A stretch of 64,000 nucleotides of DNA from Homalodisca vitripennis (Eukaryota; Arthropoda; Insecta; Hemiptera; Cicadellidae), in assembly GCF_021130785.1 (NCBI RefSeq), contig NC_060211.1, positions 124,941,001-125,005,000 on the forward strand. The letters are read 5' to 3'. The notes beneath the pieces are model-generated. The model searched no databases. It was not told where the DNA came from and saw only the letters and a program-made list of their open reading frames with translations. The position numbers were made by a program, and so were the translations under genes. Of the stretch, positions 39,570 to 51,210 are shown one piece after another (positions within the stretch are counted from its first letter, which is position 1; each line of letters opens with the position of its first letter).

Positions 39570-39866
39570 CTAACGAGACCTAGATGTTTCTAATGATTTT
39601 AAAATACGTACTGCGAGAAAATGTTCAGTTAGTTCAAAATCTGTTTCAATTAATACGACTAACCAATCATAAGGACAGTTGTCATTATGTTTCAGGGAGG
39701 CATGAATGATTACAGGATAATTACTTACAAGACTGCCTGCAAAGTCGGGGCCTAAAACACGCAAATATGTAGCGTTTAAGTGTGAAAGAGAGCAGCCTGC
39801 ATTACTGCAGCATAAATCAAGTCTCACGCGACGTCTCTGTCTGCAGGTGCGTGGGTGACATCTCAT
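39570..39866 (-). other. Candidate exon, unidentified
   Basis: A minus-strand frame of 98 codons ends at 39570. It contains a plausible protein-like middle with VLGPDFAGSLVSNYPVIIHA and NCPYDWLVVLIETDFELTEH. The sequence cacgcacctgcag at the upstream side resembles a splice acceptor and would remove the arginine-rich N-terminal codons. On the opposite strand the same spot reads as a donor (ctgcag/gtgcgt). No family was recognised; chance is possible. Confidence 0.25.
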
Positions 39867-40257
39867 TCCATTAGTGACTATTTATTATGCTGCAGTCTCA
39901 TCTGTGGGCTTTTACTTTTCTTGATATTTTCGGAGTACACGGTTATCGGTTCTGGTATACTTAGCAGTTATTGTTTATATTAATCTGAAAGTATTTCGAT
40001 ATCTGAAATTTACTAAAATACACATTTCACACCATGAAAAAAACTATATATTTCGTATTTCTCAACCAGCCCTAGATAAAAATTGACGACATCTTAACAG
40101 TTATGAGGGTTAATTCATAGAAAGAGGTTGCTGGTGTTGAAACTATATTGGTTTATAAAAAAGTCAAGATTTTGAAATTTTTCATTTTCAACCAAATGAA
40201 TATAAGAATTTTTTCACTTTAGAACTTGAGAAACATTTTATATTTTTAAATTTTATG
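39867..40257. other. AT-rich stretch without a supported gene
   Basis: Nothing recognisable was seen. Confidence 0.5.
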
Positions 40258-40317
40258 GGATTACTGCCATATGGGAATATAATAGTTTGTTATTTTCCCA
40301 TATTTTCCCATAATCCC
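40258..40317. repeat. Imperfect 60-bp foldback
   Basis: The left side (gggatta, then atatgggaatataa) is mirrored by ttattttcccatat and taatccc on the right. The pairing is broken by a few bases in each arm. It could be a very small foldback element or a stable DNA hairpin. Confidence 0.6.
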
Positions 40318-41795
40318 TTCCTTGGATCTTATGATTACTAATTTCATAGATTTAGCTGACCTTAAGCTTTATAGCATTTTTCTGTTTACTTTTGAAAGTG
40401 ACCAATAACGTTTAAAACCAGTTTTTGATGGAATCAATTACGATATGGGAATTCCTATTCACTGGAATTCCTGTTATTATTCGATGCTCAAACCGTTGAA
40501 TAGGCACCATCTTGGAATTCTCAAACTGTAAGGTAATAACTTGAGAGAAGGTAATTTATTTGTCACATATTTGTATCCACAAAGTGGCGCACTTTTCAGG
40601 TTTATCAAAATCAAAATAATTTGTGAAGGCATTGACTTGTCATGTTATTGAAGGCTAAATTGATACTTCACATGCTTGTTTCTTCTTCCCCGTCTTTATC
40701 AAAGTTTGGTCCTTAACTTGGAAATTAAAAGAATATTGAGATCGTTTATTCGCTCATAATTTATTGCTTCATTTCCAAGATAGGTAGTTTTGTAGTTGAC
40801 AAAGGAAGTTCTATCTGTAGTTGATACGACTTACCGGTCTATTACCGACCCTATTTTGACACTTGGTAGGCTGCACATACTTAACAGTATTAAGTCATCA
40901 TTTAAATGTGTATTTCAGTATAAACATTTATTGCTGTTTATTATTACAGATTATGTTGTGAAGGTTGTGAAGTGAATTGACTTGTTAAATATTTTCAAAA
41001 TATGTTCTAATGCGACGGTGAACAAGATCATGTTGCCTTTTATCGTTTAGTGGACAAATTTGAATACTTAGAAATTATAAATTTCACAGGCTCTACTGCA
41101 TTTAGGTTTCAGATTTCTCTTGTTAAATTTAAACATATTCCAACAAGAATGTCTACACCGATAATTAGGTAGCAAAACATGATCCAGTGTATCACATATT
41201 GGGGACTTTCGTTGTGATTTTACAGTTACCACCAATCTTTTCATGGACGCATTAGCACCATGATGTTGTAGTTGGAAATTTTTATCCGAGTTTAGTTAAA
41301 CTGTGGTAAAAATCATTGTCTCAGACTATGCAAGGACGTAGAAGGACCAATATATAGTGTAATAAAAGCGGCAAATGCCATTCACACTTACGTTAATGCC
41401 GTTGTTGATTGGCATTTGTGATTTGAAGGTTGCAAGTTAGTTTGTTTAAAACTGCAATATTGTAACAAGAAACATTCCATATTGGTAAATAGGAGCAAGG
41501 TTACAATGAATTCATTGCCCCTAGAAATCAAAATCGATAAGTTTTCTATTGATTTATTTATTTTATTTTATTTATATGCTATAAAACAGGATTTAACCTA
41601 ATAATATTATTGCAGTTCACAAAAATTCCAAAAACATCAGTGGCTTGAGTTATAGTTCAAGTCCATGACACACTTCTTTACTTTTGACACACAAATAATA
41701 ATAAAGACAACCTTTGAAAACTTGTCATAAAGAATAAATATTTTGTACAAAATATAAATAAACAATTTAAATACTAAGATAGTAACTAGTGTAAT
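40318..41795. other. AT-rich stretch without a supported gene
   Basis: No supported gene or element end was seen. Confidence 0.5.
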
Positions 41796-41895
41796 ATCAT
41801 AAATATAATATAATAACAATGTAATATATATAATATAATAACAATTTAATAAATATAATATACTAACAACCCAATAAATATAATATAACAGTAAT
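41796..41895. repeat. AT-only minisatellite
   Basis: Imperfect units of about 30 bases built on aatataatataataacaat are repeated three to four times. The hydrophobic minus-strand frame over this block is a by-product of the repeat. Confidence 0.7.
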
Positions 41896-42121
41896 AAATA
41901 ACTAAACACCAACCCACATAGAGAACAAAACAGCCCAGGGAGAAAAATATGGAGAACGTTGACCTACAGATCTCATAACAAAAATGGCTTAATTTTTTTT
42001 TAAATATTCAAAGTGTCATGGTGAATGTCATGTCGGACCCACCCAAGAGTATTGTATTATAAGACCTCATCATCCTTAACAGAAAAAAAATGCACGCGTC
42101 GCCGTGCGTGAATAGGGCAAA

Positions 42122-42382
42122 CTAAGCAAACATTTGTTCCTGCTGTTGAAGTTGGGCACTCGATAACTGAGGCCTCCCAAATAGTTCGTCGTCCACCCGA
42201 CCCCGGACCAGTGTTATTTGAACGACTGCGAGTCGCTTACGAGCAACGTAAAACATACGACCTTCATCACCTATGCAGGAGTACACTACACCAGGTCTTG
42301 CTGAACAGACGCTGAGACGTACCTGGCTAATGCCAAGTCTATTGTTCATTTCATTCTTGACATGTATGTGCCCTGAGGATAG
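42122..42382 (-). CDS. Candidate terminal exon, unidentified
   Basis: On the minus strand a good acceptor (tgtctatcctcag) at about 42383 is followed by an open frame to a stop at 42122. Composition is much closer to coding sequence than the surroundings. The peptide includes NEMNNRLGISQVRLSV, ARPGVVYSCIGDEGRMFYV and a glutamine-rich end (QLSSAQLQQQEQMF). An ATG 24 bases upstream of the acceptor is in the same frame, so an intronless start is also possible. No domain was recognised. A multi-exon gene transcribed leftward would have its other exons to the right, but a long (TA)n and (GT)n block intervenes and none was found. Confidence 0.35.
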   Translation of the reverse strand, partial: LSSGHIHVKNEMNNRLGISQVRLSVCSARPGVVYSCIGDEGRMFYVARKRLAVVQITLVRGRVDDELFGRPQLSSAQLQQQEQMFA

Positions 42383-42537
42383 ACACATGAATAGATACAC
42401 TAGCATGTAGAAAATAAATTTTACAGCATTCCAGCAGACAGAAGAAATATTTTGCCTGACTAGTGAGTGATGATCGGTTCAAGAACAATATACATTGAAT
42501 GGCCATGCGGCCTCATCGAACTTAATTTTAGACATAT

Positions 42538-42538
<1 letters not shown>

Positions 42539-42599
<61 letters not shown>
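42539..42599. repeat. (CA)n(TA)n compound microsatellite
   Basis: A short CA tract passes directly into a TA tract of about 48 bases. Confidence 0.95.
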
Positions 42600-42604
<5 letters not shown>

Positions 42605-42786
42605 TGTGGACCTTTTAAATATATGTTAAATTTAAATCACACAGTTGTAATTTTTTTTTTTTATTGGATTTGTCTTAGCTTTCAGATTACTATTTAAACT
42701 TTTATGAGGATCTTTACTATCATTTATATAGATGTGTAATTCTTCTTTTGTGTTTAATTTCTCTCCTTTCCTTTCGATATCTAAAA

Positions 42787-42788
<2 letters not shown>

Positions 42789-42848
<60 letters not shown>
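42789..42848. repeat. (TG)n microsatellite
   Basis: An uninterrupted TG tract of about 60 bases lies 190 bases after the (CA)n(TA)n tract. Confidence 0.95.
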
Positions 42849-42850
<2 letters not shown>

Positions 42851-43698
42851 ATGTTTTTAAATCTGAGTGTGTTAGGCTACAAAGTAAGGTGTACCTATTT
42901 ACTTTTTAGTACATTCATTCAATTTTACAATGTCATGTTGCTCTCCTCGTTTTTAGATTTATAACCTTGTATACCAAATTACCTTGTACATGAGCAGTTT
43001 ATAAGAGAATGCATTGGCATTAAATAATTCAGGCAATAGAAAATTTATCAGTTTCTAAATTTTGTAATTACCGGTATTCTATTTTATATTAATTTTTGTC
43101 TTATCTTGTTGTAAATCACAACAACACTATACTATAATTATTTATATTTTAAAAAAATGGTTTGTTATATTAATGTGTGATTAGAACCTAATTTTTATTC
43201 CACGAATATCCTTTTTATCATCTATAGATTATATTTTAAGACGAAACTTATAAAAACGTTTACATAGTATTAATATTAATGTAACGTTTGGATGGAGCTG
43301 TTTAAGCTTTAAATTGGATATGAAATGAATAATTTGATTTTTAACTTATATCAGTCGGCATTTCTGTAAAGTTTACAAACGGATCTTATCAAATTTTGAA
43401 ATAGGGTTTTCATAACTATAACTGATTAGTTTTGACTACAGTTATGAAATAATGTACAATGTCATCTATTAACATGATTTCCAAAATAAACAACAGTATT
43501 AAGAGTCTTTAGGAAGTCCAATAGAGGCCTTTGGTTTCGTTTTACGTCTATCTTTAACCTCGAAATTTTATTACGGGTTAAAATCCTAAGATGGTAGGAT
43601 GGATTATAAATAAATTGCAATAAATTCTCTGTTGGCTGCTTTTTGCCCAGTGATTTTATAACAGTGAAATGTTTTATTGTTAGCTCAGTAAGGATGAA
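42849..43698. other. AT-rich stretch without a supported gene
   Basis: Nothing recognisable was seen before the decayed gene that begins near 43699. Confidence 0.5.
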
Positions 43699-44196
43699 AT
43701 GCTTAAACGCAAAAATAATTTACATTTTAAGTTTAATAAATATAAAAGGATTGTTATTAAAGTACCAAGAAATGATAGTGTTCATGATAGTTCATGGAGG
43801 GAAGTGCAAGAGTGTTTATTAAAGAGGAAAGTCAATTAGTTTTATGTCTATAAGTTTTTTTTCCCAATCTGAAAGTAAAGCCTGAAAAGCTCGATGATGT
43901 TGACAAATTACTAAAAAAGGTTTTGTGAAGACTGGCAGAATGAACCTTCACTATTATACTACTATCAGGTTATTCTACTGACACCAGGTGATCCTGTTGT
44001 AAATTTTAATGCTAGTGACAATAATGATAATGATGATGAGTGGTGTGAAGCAAGATAATTAATTTATATAGTTATTGTTTAGTTTAATGTTTAAGTCTAG
44101 TTAATGTTTCTATTTTTCTTAAATTAAATTAACTTACTTTTGGGCTTCAAATTTTTTTTTATATTATATAACATTGTAAAGTATTGAAATAATAAA
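43699..44196 (+). pseudogene. 3' end of a decayed gene with poly(A) signal
   Basis: Two coding-like segments follow one another on the plus strand. The first (43699-43839) begins MLKRKNNLHFKFNKYKR and includes HDSSWREVQECLLKRK. The second (43869-44058) carries KVKPEKLDDVDKLLKKV, then after a frameshift near 43926 EDWQNEPSLLYYYQV, and ends in an acidic tail with NNDNDDEW and a TAA. An AATAAA signal lies at 44191-44196, about 135 bases after the stop. The last segment resembles the C-terminal tails of some transposases, but the family could not be named. At least two frame breaks make it non-functional unless they are sequencing errors. Confidence 0.5.
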
Positions 44197-44666
44197 AGTG
44201 TGTTCTTTGTCAGCGCTGTAACCGTTTATTTTATTTTAATTATTAATATCAACAAAACCAATTCCTCTTCCTCACCGGCATAATTTTCCATGTCCTTGAA
44301 TGTAAGAAACAAATCTGGTTATGTCCAATAGTTTATACCAAAACTTGCCATGTCCGAACTAGTTTTACTGCAAAAAGTCCCATTATTTAACATTTTAAGC
44401 AGCATTGGATTTATTAAATAATTCATTCGTACGTTAGAGCATAAATATGCATAAACATTATGTTTCAAACGAGAAAATATTCAAAACAATTTTTTTTAGA
44501 TTCATAATAAACATGGCGAGTTTTTATTCTAGCCCATTCATATAATATGGATTGTAATCCTTATCCATACAAATTAATGCTATCACTATTAATGTTCCCT
44601 GTTATTTAAAAATCATTGAAGTATTTGAAAATTTCACTGGTTTATGCAAAACCTATAAATGAAGTT
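44197..44666. other. AT-rich spacer before the satellite array
   Basis: No gene or element end was seen. The satellite begins gradually near 44667 with a diverged unit. Confidence 0.5.
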
Positions 44667-47600
44667 CTGAAGTGACTCTTCACTGATATACTTTACGCTA
44701 TATGTCTCATATATACAGCTCCAGTTGTAAATAGAAACCTTGTACCAAGAGGTTATCTATTTATGAAGGGAAGCCGGTTTATGCAGATGAGAGGGTAAAT
44801 GTCCCCAGAGAGTAAGTCCACCGCCGCACTGACACCTCCAATCAGACTGACTCAGCACTGATACACTTCACTCTGTATAGTCTCCTGTATACAGTGGTTT
44901 GGTTGTAAAGAGATACATTTGTACCAATAGGTTATCTGTTTATGAAGGAAATCCTGTTTATGCATATGAGAGGGTTATGTCCCCCCAGAGAGTAAGTCTA
45001 CCGCCGCACTGACACCTCCAATCTGACTGACTCAGCACTAATATACTTCACTCTGTATAGTCTCCTGTATACACCTTTGGTTGTAAAGAGAAACATTTGT
45101 ACCAATAGGTTATCTGTTTATGAAGGAAAATCCGGTTTATGCATATGAGAGGGTTATGTCCCCAGAGAGTAAGTCTACCGCCGCACTGACACCTCCAATC
45201 AGACTGACTCAGCACTGATACACTTCACTCTGTATAGTGTCCTGTATACAGCTTTGGTTGTAAAGAGAAAACATTTGTACCATAGGTTATCTGTTTATGA
45301 AGGAAATCCGGTTTATGCATATGAGAGGGTTATGTCCCCAGAGAGTAAGTCTACCGCCGCACTGACACCTCCAATCTGACTGACTCAGCACTAATACACT
45401 TCACTCTGTATAGTCTCCTGTATACACCTTTGGTTGTAAAGAGAAACATTTGTACCAATAGGTTATCTGTTTATGAAGGAAATCCGGTTTATGCATATGA
45501 GAGGGTTATGTCCCCAGAGAGTAAGTCTACCGCCGCACTGACACCTCCAATCTGACTGACTCAGCACTAATATACTTCACTCTGTATAGTCTCCTGTATA
45601 CACCTTTGGTTGTGAAGAGAAACATTTGTACCAATAGGATATCTGTTTATGAAGGAAATCCGGTTTATGCATATGAGAGGGTTATGACCCCAGAGAGTAA
45701 GTCTACCGCCGCACTGACACCTCCAATCTGACTGACTCAGCACTAATACACTTTCACTCTGTATAGTCTCCTGTATACACCTTTGGTTGTAAAGAGAAAC
45801 ATTTGTACCAATAGGTTATCTGTTTATGAAGGAAATCCGGTTTATGCATATGAGAGGGTTATGTCCCCAGAGAGTTAAGTCTACCGCCGCACTGACACCT
45901 CCAATCTGACTGACTCAGCACTAATACACTTCACTCTGTATAGTCTCCTGTATACACCTTTGGTTGTGAAGAGAAACATTTGTACCAATAGGTTATCTGT
46001 TTATGAAGGAAATCCGGTTTATGCATATGAGAGGGTTATGTCCCCAGAGAGTAAGTCTACCGCCGCACTGACACCTCCAATCAGACTGACTCAGCACTGA
46101 TACACTTCACTCTGTATAGTCTCCTGTATACAGCTTTGGTTGTAAAGAGAAACATTTGTACCAATAGGTTATCTGTTTATGAAGGAAATCCGGTTTTATG
46201 CATATGAGAGGGTTATGTCCCCAGAGAGTAAGTCTACCGCCGCACTGACACCTCCAATCTGACTGACCTCAGCACTAATATACTTCACTCTGTATAGTCT
46301 CCTGTATACACCTTTTATTGTGAAGAGAAACATTTGTACCAATAGGTTATCTGTTTATGAAGGAAATCCGGTTTATGCATATGAGAGGGTTATGTCCCCA
46401 GAGAGTAAGTCTACCGCCGCACTGACACCTCCAATCTGACTGACTCAGCACTAATATACTTCACTCTGTATAGTCTCCTGTATACAGCTTTGGTTTGTGA
46501 AGAGAAACATTTGTACCAATAGGTTATCTGTTTATGAAGGAAATCCGGTTTATGCATATGAGAGGGTTATGTCCCCAGAGAGTAAGTCTACCGCCGCAAC
46601 TGACACCTCCAATCTGACTGACTCAGCACTAATACACTTCACTCTCTGTATAGTCTCCTGTATACACCTTTGGTTGTAAAGAGAAAACATTTGTACCAAT
46701 AGGTTATCTGTTTATGAAGGAAATCCGGTTTTATGCATATGAGAGGGTTATGTCCCCAGAGAGTAAGTCTACCGCCGCACTGACACCTCCAATCTGACTG
46801 ACTCAGCACTAATATACTTCACTCTGTATAGTCTCCTGTATACACCTTTGGTTGTGATAAGAGAAAACATTTGTACCAATAGGATATCTGTTTATGAAGG
46901 AAATCGGTTTATGCATATGAGAGGGTTATGACCCCAGAGAGTAAGTCTACCGCCGCACTGACACCTCCAATCTGACTGACTCAGTACTAATACACTTCAC
47001 TCTGTATAGTCTCCTGTATACACCTTTGGTTGTGAAGAGAAACATTTGTACCAATAGGTTATCTGTTTATGAAGGAAAATCCGGTTTATGCATATGAGAG
47101 GGTTATGTCCCCAGAGAGTAAGTCTACCGCCGCACTGACACCTCCAATATGACTGACTCAGCACTAATATACTTCACTCTGTATAGTCCTCCTGTATACA
47201 CTTTGGTTGTGAAGAGAAACATTTGTACCAATAGGTTATCTGTTTATGAAGGAAATCCGGTTTATGCATATGAGAGGGTTATGTCCCAGAGAGTAAGTCT
47301 ACCGCCGCACTGACACCTCCAATCTGACTGACTCAGCACTAATACACTTCACTCTGTATAGTCTCCTGTATTACACCTTTGGTTGTGAAGAGAAACATTT
47401 GTACCAATAGGTTATCTGTTTATGAAGGAAATCCGGTTTATGCATATGAGAGGGTTATGTCCCAGAGAGTAAGTCTACCGCCGCACTGATACTCCAATCT
47501 GACTGACTCAGCACTAATATACTTCACTCTGTATAGTCTCCTGTATACACCTTTGGTTGTAAAGAGAAACATTTGTACCAATAGGTTATCTGTTTATGAA

Positions 47601-48285
47601 GGAAATCCGGAGTTTATGCATATGAGAGGGTTATGTCCCGAGAGAGTAAGTCTACCGCCGCACTGACACCTCCAATCTGACTGACTCAGCACTAATACAC
47701 TTCACTCTGTATAGTCTCCTGTATACAGCTTTGGTTGTGAAGAGAAACATTTGTACCCCAATAGGTTATCTGTTTATGAAGGAAATCCGGTTTATGCAGA
47801 TGAGAGGGTTATGTCCCCAGAGAGTAAGTCCGTCGCCGCACTGACACCTCCAATCAGACTCTGTATTAATGCACCTCACTCGCTATGTCCTCTTATATAC
47901 AGCTTTGGTGGTAAATAGAAATCTTTGTACCGAGAGGTTTTCTGTTTATGAAGGAAATCCGGATTATGCATATGAGAGGGTTATGTCCCCAGAGAGTAAG
48001 TCCCACCGCCGCACTGACACCTCCAATCAGACTCTGCATTAATGCACCTCACTCGCTATGTCTCTTATATACAGCTTTGGTGGTAAATAGAAATCTTTGT
48101 ACCGAGAGGTTTTCTGTTTATGAAGGAAAGCCGGTTTATGTAGATGAGAGGGTTATGTCCTCGGTGATTAAGTCCGTCGCCGCACTGACACCTCCAATCA
48201 GACTGACTCTGCATTAATACACCTCACTCACTATGGCCTTCTGTATACAGCCTTCGCGAGAAATCAGAGATCTTTGATACTGGTA
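44667..48285. repeat. Satellite array, about 20 units of 176 bp
   Basis: The block ccgccgcactgacacctcca recurs at 44821, 45001, 45178, 45354, 45530, 45706, 45884, 46060, 46237, 46414 and onward to about 48178. The usual step is 176 bases. Each unit also carries ctctgtatagtctcctg, tttggttgt, gaaacatttgtaccaatagg, tatgaaggaaatccgg and a gagagggttatgtcccc block. Inner units are nearly identical. The first unit and the last three are more diverged, as expected when unequal exchange homogenises the middle. Many differences are single-base changes in homopolymer length, so some may be read errors. The unit is not a multiple of three, and frames across it shift, so no protein is encoded. Units are contiguous with no unique spacers. 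Confidence 0.95.
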
Positions 48286-49211
48286 CCACTTTTGGTAAAC
48301 TGTGCTGAGACATAATTTGGTGATATATAATTTAATATACACTCCTATTATTCATGTTCTCCTTCGTCTACAAATGTTATTATTTAATATTTAAATACAG
48401 TTTAATGATTTAAACATTTATAAATAATACGTTACCATGGTATTTAATTTTTCCACTAAGTGTTTATGAATGTTTTCCTAGTGGGCAATTCAGTACTAAA
48501 GATGTGGTCTTTTTTGTTTAGCATGACTCTGATTCAAAATCAGTAATTGTCGATTGTCTTTTGTAACGTGGCAAAATTTGTGACGTGAAGTGGACATTTC
48601 TGGCTCAGTTGTAAAATTATAAATATATGAACAGTCTGCGTAACTTTGTGATCGCTTCCAGAAAGATTCACTTTATATAATTGGACATTACTTAATGATC
48701 AATAATACTAATTACACAATTGTCTTTTAATACACATTTAGAACTCATAGAAGTAGTTCAATACCAAACATAGATCTGGACTACCACTTTAACAAAAGAT
48801 AAATTAATTCAATGATATGTTATATTTGATATACATACAAGATAATATATACACCCGTATTTCACCCGTAATTTCCTTCTAAAACAGGGACAACGAGGGC
48901 ATATACCTTAGAAATTACATTCTTAACATTTCTCAGATAAGTGATTATCCCTGGGATATATCCAATATCCTGATACAAGTACGTTTTAGATTTAAGTTTA
49001 AAGAACAGTATTTTGAGGGCGTGAAGTCGGAGGATGAAAAATTTTATAATTATATGTGAAACTATCCGAATTTTTCTCCCAGATTCTATGACTATTGATT
49101 GATTAGCTATAACTATTTCGATTACAATTGAACTATTTGAATTATTTGCTATTGTTGAGGAATCCTAAAGTAAAAGTCCTTAGTTTTTCATTTCTCGCAC
49201 TTATGAAGTAA
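48286..49211. other. AT-rich stretch without a supported gene
   Basis: The satellite fades out by about 48285. No gene was seen before the Helitron end at 49212. Confidence 0.5.
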
Positions 49212-49616
49212 CTAGTTGTTAACCGCGGCTTCGCCGCAATTTTTAGATCCGAAGTCCTTATAAAAAGCAATTATGATGTAATATGATGGGAGTCCTACAA
49301 ACATGTTAAAACTTAGGCATACATCAGGTAGATATTATTAAGTTCATGGTAAATAGTATCAGAGTTTAACTTAATTATTATATCATGTTTGACACGTGTA
49401 AGAGCATTTCTGGTTTTAATTAATTATTTACATAATATCACAGCTGAATCTGCCTTGTAATCCCGATCAAGAAAACACACATCTCGGATCACACAGGTCT
49501 CGGAAACTTACTTTGGTCAAAAAGCGTATATTTCCAGTTCTTGTCATATATTTTAGGTCTAAGATATTTCCAGTACCATAGTAGAGTTTGCCTCGTTGTT
49601 CTGACGAAGAAAAAAA

Positions 49617-49685
<69 letters not shown>

Positions 49686-49993
49686 TTACATCAGTGTAAT
49701 AAGCAGTCTGTCGGATCCAATATAAAACACGTTTACGTTCTTATCATAACATTCGAATGTAAACAAACTAATTTTTCAATTTGAATTCGAATTTATTTGG
49801 TGAAATGAATGTGTTATAGGTGGTAAAAATCACTCTAAGTGTTAATTCAGACCAAAAGCTATACCTGTTCCACATTTCAGCACAATCTGTATAGCAATTT
49901 CAGCGTGATTCGAGGACAAACCTCCAAACATCTAAACATACAAACATCCAAATATCCAAACATTCAAACTTTCGCTTTTATAATATTAATAGG
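49212..49993 (-). mobile_element. Non-autonomous Helitron
   Basis: The left end on the plus strand is ctagttgttaaccgcggc followed by ttcgccgc. Read on the minus strand this is a perfect short hairpin (gcggc with a GAA loop) and then CTAG, the Helitron 3' end. The right end is ttcgcttttataatatta, whose reverse complement is the usual 5' terminal block of this group. Inner blocks cccgatcaagaaaacacac, ggaaacttactttggtcaaa and acctgttccacatttcagca agree with related copies. A poly(A) and (TA)n tract lies inside. No Rep or helicase frame remains. Confidence 0.8.
49608..49683. repeat. Poly(A) plus (TA)n tract inside a Helitron
   Basis: About 26 A residues run directly into about 25 TA units. The tract lies inside the Helitron, not at an end. 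Confidence 0.95.
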
Positions 49994-50099
49994 GTAAATG
50001 ATAGGGCTCTACGCAGTTTTGAAACGGAAGTATGTATATTTTTTGTACATATTATTAACTTTTTCATAGATAAGAGTTGCATATGATAATTGAAATTGA

Positions 50100-51210
50100 G
50101 AAGGATTTTAATGTCAGGCTATGCGCATGTGTATTTCTGATTCACATGAATAATATTTCTGATACCATGGTTGAGTTTGTATGGTTATCCCGATAAAGAA
50201 TATTTATTAGGACTGGCCTGCAAAGCCTACATCGGCCAAAAAACATATACCTAGGACTCTTGTAAATTATTACTTCCGGTCAATTCTCAGTGTCATAAAA
50301 TTAGTGACTGATAGTAGTGTATTATGTTTGAATGCCGGCCATCCAAACTGTGTAGGATGGTCGAGTAGATTATTACCATTTTATATAATACATGAAGTGT
50401 AGTGTTTTAGATGGGATAAAGATATTTTCTTTTCATTTCATTTTTAAGGTGCCATATTTAAAGTTTGCCTTGTTTCACCGATCAAGAAAATATATGTATA
50501 TGCAAAGGACTGAAAAGCCTGCTTGTGACAAACAAACAACTAATTTGGTTTATATAAAAGTATTTAATCATGTAGCAAAAGCTTGATAGTAACTTTATCT
50601 CTAATATATGCATATAGTCTACCACTGATTAAGCTGTGCATACTAGATATTTACAATTATTTATAACCAAAAGCATATTTTTAATATTACTTCCAATTGT
50701 TATCTGGTTAACCTCTTTGCCCCAACAGTGATTACAGAAAATATTGAAACAATAAGTGATGTTACTTTTATGCTAAATCTATAATACTCTATAGTCTTGA
50801 GGATAGCTGTATATAGAAATAAATTGAAAATAGCTGAAATTAATTAAACATGATTTTTTAATATTATTATATGTAGATATAACATTTAAAAGGTTCTTTT
50901 AAGAAATAAAGTGATTGCTGCAATGCATTTCTTATGGGAATTTTCACAACTTTAGAGGCTAGTGGGTTAGAGTCTTGAAGATGTAGAGGAAAGTCATTCC
51001 TTAGCGAGCCTTTAGGGCACAATATAAAGATGTGTACTAAATGTGATGTCTCCATTTCTTTTATAAATAGATAAGTATCGAAAAACTTATTTGGTCAAAA
51101 AGAGTCAAATCCCGCCCGCATAAATTTAAATATGTCTAAGGTATATCCAGTGATATAGTTGAGTTTGCCTTGTGCTCCGATCAAGATAATATTTAGAAAC
51201 TGAATCAAGT
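50100..51210 (-). repeat. Repeated inner modules of the Helitron family
   Basis: Three further copies of the inner block occur at about 50165-50280, 50445-50545 and 51060-51190, all in the same orientation. Each has a gttgagtttg/agtttgccttg segment followed by a cgat(c)aa(g)aa segment. The first two also carry ggactg and aaagcct. No CTAG or TC ends are attached to them. They could be eroded Helitrons without ends or internal module duplications of the copy at 49.2-50.0 kb. Confidence 0.5.

Noticed and set aside
41637..41912. Hydrophobic 91-codon frame that could suggest a membrane protein
   Set aside because: It arises from an AT-only minisatellite with isoleucine, leucine and tyrosine codons; no other coding sign.
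46497..48217. Short plus-strand frames inside the satellite
   Set aside because: They are by-products of the repeat and differ with each unit's indels; no start, splice or composition support.
44667..48285. CRISPR array or repetitive protein gene
   Set aside because: Units follow each other with no unique spacers, the genome is eukaryotic, and the 176-base unit is not a multiple of three, so frames break at every unit.
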